Shown: positions 6,709 through 9,379 of the stretch, in pieces
Numbering within the stretch: the stretch's first letter is position 1
Layout: every line of letters begins with the position of its first letter
Source: DATKCN01 sp035513175
Lineage (GTDB): Bacteria; Chloroflexota; Chloroflexia; Thermomicrobiales; CFX8
Reading direction: 5' to 3'
DNA length: 9,379 nt
NCBI GenBank assembly: GCA_035513175.1
Contig: DATKCN010000106.1
Span: forward strand, 1 to 9,379
Notes under the pieces: model-generated
Databases searched by the model: none
What the model saw: the letters and a program-made list of their open reading frames with translations, nothing else
What the model was told of the DNA's origin: nothing
Position numbers and translations under genes: made by a program

Positions 6709-6734
6709 GATCGGGACGCGCTTGATCCCGGATC
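6709..6734. terminator. Possible bidirectional hairpin between convergent genes
   Basis: GATC-GGGA (6709-6716) can pair with TCCC-GATC (6726-6729 and 6731-6734), leaving one bulged G and a nine-base loop. It starts about 20 bp after the SnoaL-like stop and over 100 bp from the antiporter stop. It lacks a T run on either strand, so intrinsic termination is only a possibility. The rest of the 149-bp convergent spacer shows nothing further. Confidence 0.25.
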
Positions 6735-6838
6735 TGTCGCGGTGACCCGGCTGAGTGCCCGACATATTGAGCACGCCGCCGATGCCGTCGATCACTCACC
6801 CGCGCGATGATGATTCTGCCGCTCACACATGGAGACGA

Positions 6839-9034
6839 TCACGCGCCCGTGACGTGACTCTCGCGTTTGAGGCGCGGGAAGCGCAGCCGTGACGAGTCGC
6901 GGCGGCGCCTTCCCCGTCCAGCGGCGCACACGACCAGCAACGGGCAGCGGGATTCCAGCGCGACTTCAGTCGCCGGCTGGCCGAAATCCTGGTCGTCATT
7001 CCAATCGTCGCCGAGCCCGATGAGGGCGACGGCCGCCCCTGATGAAAGCTCCACGATGCTCCGCGTGTCCGCTGGCGTCGGGTGTGACACGACAGACATC
7101 CCCGACGCGTGCTCGAGTGCCGTAGCGTGTCTCGCCAGGCTATCGGTGGCGTCTCGCGCTTCCGGGGAACCGGGTGTGGCGCCGTACTCGACGAGCACGA
7201 TGTCCGCCTGCAATGACATTGCATAGCGCGCCCCGTGCCTTGACACCGCGTCGTCGTGCAGCCCGCCGGTGAGAATAATGAGCACGTAGGGGCGCGCTTC
7301 AGATACGATCCCGGACCCCTCCCGGTCGACGAACACCGCGATGTCGTTGCGGGCCAGAGCGAACGTCCGATGGACCAGCGCGCGAATTACGCGCCGTTCG
7401 AGCGATGGGCGATGCCAGCCGAGCAGCAGCAGCTCGCACTGATGCTCTGCCGCGAACCTCGACAGATCCCTGCCAACATCATCCGTCAGAAACGTGACAG
7501 GCGTGGCCAGCAGGTCCGCCTTCGCAGCCTGTTCCACCAGCGACCACATCGATTCGAGCGACGCGGAAACCTCTCGCTCCTCATCGAGCAGGCCGGTCCT
7601 GAATTCCGGCGCGCGCGACGTCGGGATGAGCCGCACGAGCAGCAGCTCACCAGGGCGCGTGCGTCCGGCGCCGTGGATGCCCGCGCCAACCAGCGCCTGA
7701 GCGTTGCGTGGATTGCCGATCGCAACCAGCGCGCGGTACGCGGCTACAGTCGCGCTGACCCCGGCCGCGTCAGCGATCTCCCGAGCGATGGACTCCCGAG
7801 GCATGATCCGATTGATGATCGGCGCCGCCATTGCCGTCGTGACCAGCGCCATGATCACCATCATCGCAAACGTGCGATCCGATAGGACCCCGAGGCTTAT
7901 CCCAATGGACAGAATCACGAGCTCAGTGAGTCCACGCGTGTTCATCAGTGCTCCGACGAGCACCGCGTCGCGGCGAGAGCCCCCGGTCAGCCGCACCGCC
8001 AATCCACATCCCAGAAACTTGCCGGCTATTGCGACGCCGACGATCAGCAACAGCCAGCCAAGCAACGCCGGGCTGTCGAGCGTAAACAGATTCGTTCTGA
8101 GCCCCGCCACGACGAAAAACACTGGCAGCAGAACGATCACGGTGAAGTCCTCGACTTTGTCCGTCAGTTCGTGCGTCATGCCCGATCGCTTTGGCATGAT
8201 CGCCCCGAAGATGAACGCGCCAAAGATCGAATGGATGCCAATCAACTCCGTAGCGTAAGCGGACAGCAGCACTCCGGCCAGAACGACGGCCACCTGATCC
8301 ACACTGAGCCTCCCGTTCACATCGTATCTCCGGGCTAAGAGTTCCAGCGCGCGGCGAACGACGGTGAACATGAACGTAACGAAGATCAGCGTCAGAACGA
8401 ATGCTTCGCCAGCTTCCGCCGGGGAGCCGGTGTTCGCCACACCGATGACGGCTGCCAACAGTATCCATGCGCAAACGTCATCGACCGCGGCCGCGCACAG
8501 AATCGTTGATCCGACCGGCGTCTTGTACAGCCCTGTCTCGACCAGGATTCGGGCAAGCACGGGAAAGGCAGTAATGCACATCGCGGCGCCTAGAAACAAC
8601 GCGAAAACAGAGGCCCCCGGCGGGTGTTGTGTGCCCTCCATGAAGATCCCCGCGTTGTTGACGTCCAGCAATGCGTAGCCAAGCACCAGGCCGCCCGCGA
8701 GTGGCGCAATGATCCCGCTCAGCGAGATCACAACCGCTTTCTTACCCTGCTCGCGGATGAGCCTGCTGTCCAGCTCCAGGCCGACCAGGAACATGAAGAA
8801 CACGAGCCCGAGGTCGGCGATCGATCTCAACGGCACATCAGCCGGAAACAGCCGTCCCGGCAAGTCTGAGCCGATCCGTCCCAGCAACGTTGGACCAAGC
8901 ATGATGCCCGCGGTGATCTCCCCGATCACCGCCGGTTGCCCCATGCGTTTTGCCACCCAGCCAAGTGATCGAGCCGCAGCAATGATGATGACCAGATCGA
9001 TCAGGAGGAACGTCAGCGTATGAGCGTCAGGCAT
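6839..9034 (-). CDS. CPA2-family cation/proton antiporter with two C-terminal universal-stress-like domains
   Basis: An inner-membrane monovalent cation (Na+ or K+)/H+ antiporter of 731 residues. The first 410 or so residues contain about 12 hydrophobic segments with family blocks: GQPAVIGEITAGIMLGPTLLG near the start (helix 2), FFMFLVGLELD, FPVLARIL, and VDD with D185 and D186, the two acidic ion-binding residues of electrogenic antiporters. Later come HSIFGAFIFGAIMP, PVFFVVAGLRTN and MNTRGLTELV. The cytosolic tail appears to hold two universal-stress-like alpha/beta domains at about 429-571 (containing LLGWHRPS and ending FVDR) and 581-704, then a very basic end. This layout recalls the plant CHX exchangers and their bacterial relatives. 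The frame opens at a GTG (9055) with no ribosome binding site. The ATG at 9034 has GGTGGAG 11 bases upstream and is preferred. No convincing promoter was found in the 257 bp upstream. The gene converges on the SnoaL-like gene and is probably unrelated to the enzyme cluster. Ion preference cannot be read from sequence. Confidence 0.93.
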   Translation of the reverse strand: MPDAHTLTFLLIDLVIIIAAARSLGWVAKRMGQPAVIGEITAGIMLGPTLLGRIGSDLPGRLFPADVPLRSIADLGLVFFMFLVGLELDSRLIREQGKKAVVISLSGIIAPLAGGLVLGYALLDVNNAGIFMEGTQHPPGASVFALFLGAAMCITAFPVLARILVETGLYKTPVGSTILCAAAVDDVCAWILLAAVIGVANTGSPAEAGEAFVLTLIFVTFMFTVVRRALELLARRYDVNGRLSVDQVAVVLAGVLLSAYATELIGIHSIFGAFIFGAIMPKRSGMTHELTDKVEDFTVIVLLPVFFVVAGLRTNLFTLDSPALLGWLLLIVGVAIAGKFLGCGLAVRLTGGSRRDAVLVGALMNTRGLTELVILSIGISLGVLSDRTFAMMVIMALVTTAMAAPIINRIMPRESIAREIADAAGVSATVAAYRALVAIGNPRNAQALVGAGIHGAGRTRPGELLLVRLIPTSRAPEFRTGLLDEEREVSASLESMWSLVEQAAKADLLATPVTFLTDDVGRDLSRFAAEHQCELLLLGWHRPSLERRVIRALVHRTFALARNDIAVFVDREGSGIVSEARPYVLIILTGGLHDDAVSRHGARYAMSLQADIVLVEYGATPGSPEARDATDSLARHATALEHASGMSVVSHPTPADTRSIVELSSGAAVALIGLGDDWNDDQDFGQPATEVALESRCPLLVVCAAGRGRRRRDSSRLRFPRLKRESHVTGA

Positions 9035-9291
9035 CAGCGGCCAGGCTCCACCCACCCGCGAACGCGACGCGAACTGTCCTCGTCGCGGATTGGCCGTTCT
9101 TTAATCACCGATGGGCCGTTCGATACTGTTCGTGGCACGAGAGCCGTGCGACGCAAGACGCACCCGAAACAGTTCGAGCGCGTCGTCAAGTCCGCGAACC
9201 CGGAGCCAGAGAGTGATTCTTCGCGCAATGGAGCGTCGAGTCGAACGAGCATGCCCATTCTATTCCCGATTGTTCCCTCGTCGCCGGTGAG

Positions 9292-9379
9292 CTATTCGCT
9301 GTCGTTCGAGCGCTTCCTGATCGGAAACGGGAAGAAGAACGGCGTCCCGCGCTTGTACTCGTCATAGCGCTCCTGGTAC
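9292..9379 (-). CDS. C-terminal fragment, probably isoprenylcysteine methyltransferase-like membrane protein
   Basis: Only the last 28 codons are inside the window. They end in TAG at 9292-9294 and remain open at the right edge. The visible residues start YQERYDEYKRGTPFFFPFP and end in a charged tail. A tyrosine-rich helix, then a short basic stretch, then a hydrophobic-Pro motif, resembles the C terminus of ICMT/NnrU/phospholipid-methyltransferase-type membrane proteins, where the pattern is roughly Y-x-x-Y-x-x-x-V/T-P...P. The match is short, so the family is tentative. The 257 bp between its stop and the antiporter start contain no supported gene. Confidence 0.4.
   Translation of the reverse strand, partial: YQERYDEYKRGTPFFFPFPIRKRSNDSE

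Noticed and set aside
7256..7885. 209-codon plus-strand frame opposite the antiporter tail
   Set aside because: It is antisense to a strongly supported coding region, with no motif or ribosome binding site.
9034..9258. 74-codon minus-strand frame ending TGATG on the antiporter ATG
   Set aside because: The stop-start overlap is suggestive of coupling, but the protein resembles nothing, is rich in Arg and Ser as expected of a high-GC non-coding frame, and has only a weak ribosome binding site.

Overview
The window (9,379 bp) is high-GC bacterial DNA: Shine-Dalgarno sites are strong, GTG starts are frequent, and long antisense shadow ORFs are common. The phylum cannot be assigned from the sequence alone. 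A soil or environmental Gram-negative-type lineage is a guess. I see no RNA gene, CRISPR array, insertion sequence or phage gene.

Layout. Positions 106-4202, all on the minus strand, hold a probable operon. Read in the direction of transcription it is: a CrtI/carotenoid-isomerase/retinol-saturase-type FAD oxidoreductase (2607-4202), two tandem paralogous alpha/beta-hydrolase-fold proteins (1554-2534 and 565-1551, 2 nt apart), and a small four-helix DUF4383-like membrane protein (106-507). A sigma70-type promoter (TTGACA-17-TACAGT, 4346-4374) sits upstream of the FAD gene. Further upstream on the same strand is a cytochrome P450 (4498-5853). It is divergent from a plus-strand SnoaL-like protein (6141-6689) that carries an added C-terminal hydrophobic helix. 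The 287-bp P450/SnoaL spacer contains -10-like elements and a direct repeat that could be an operator. The SnoaL-like gene converges on a large minus-strand CPA2 cation/proton antiporter with a long cytosolic tail of two universal-stress-like domains (6839-9034). At the right edge, 28 C-terminal residues of another minus-strand gene, probably an isoprenylcysteine-methyltransferase-like membrane protein, enter the window (9292-9379).

How it may work together (inference). The P450, polyene-type FAD oxidoreductase, SnoaL-like protein and two alpha/beta-fold proteins look like a set of enzymes for modifying a hydrophobic, perhaps isoprenoid or lipid, substrate at the membrane. Three members depart from their families. 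Both alpha/beta-fold proteins have Gly or Ala where the nucleophile Ser should be, and they also lack the catalytic His. The P450 has AGNIN in the I helix instead of AGx(D/E)T, so the acid-alcohol pair used for O2 activation is gone. This points to an undescribed pathway using non-canonical chemistry (isomerisation, cyclisation, lyase or binding roles) rather than ordinary hydrolysis and mono-oxygenation. The substrate cannot be read from the sequence. The antiporter and the right-edge gene are probably unrelated neighbours.
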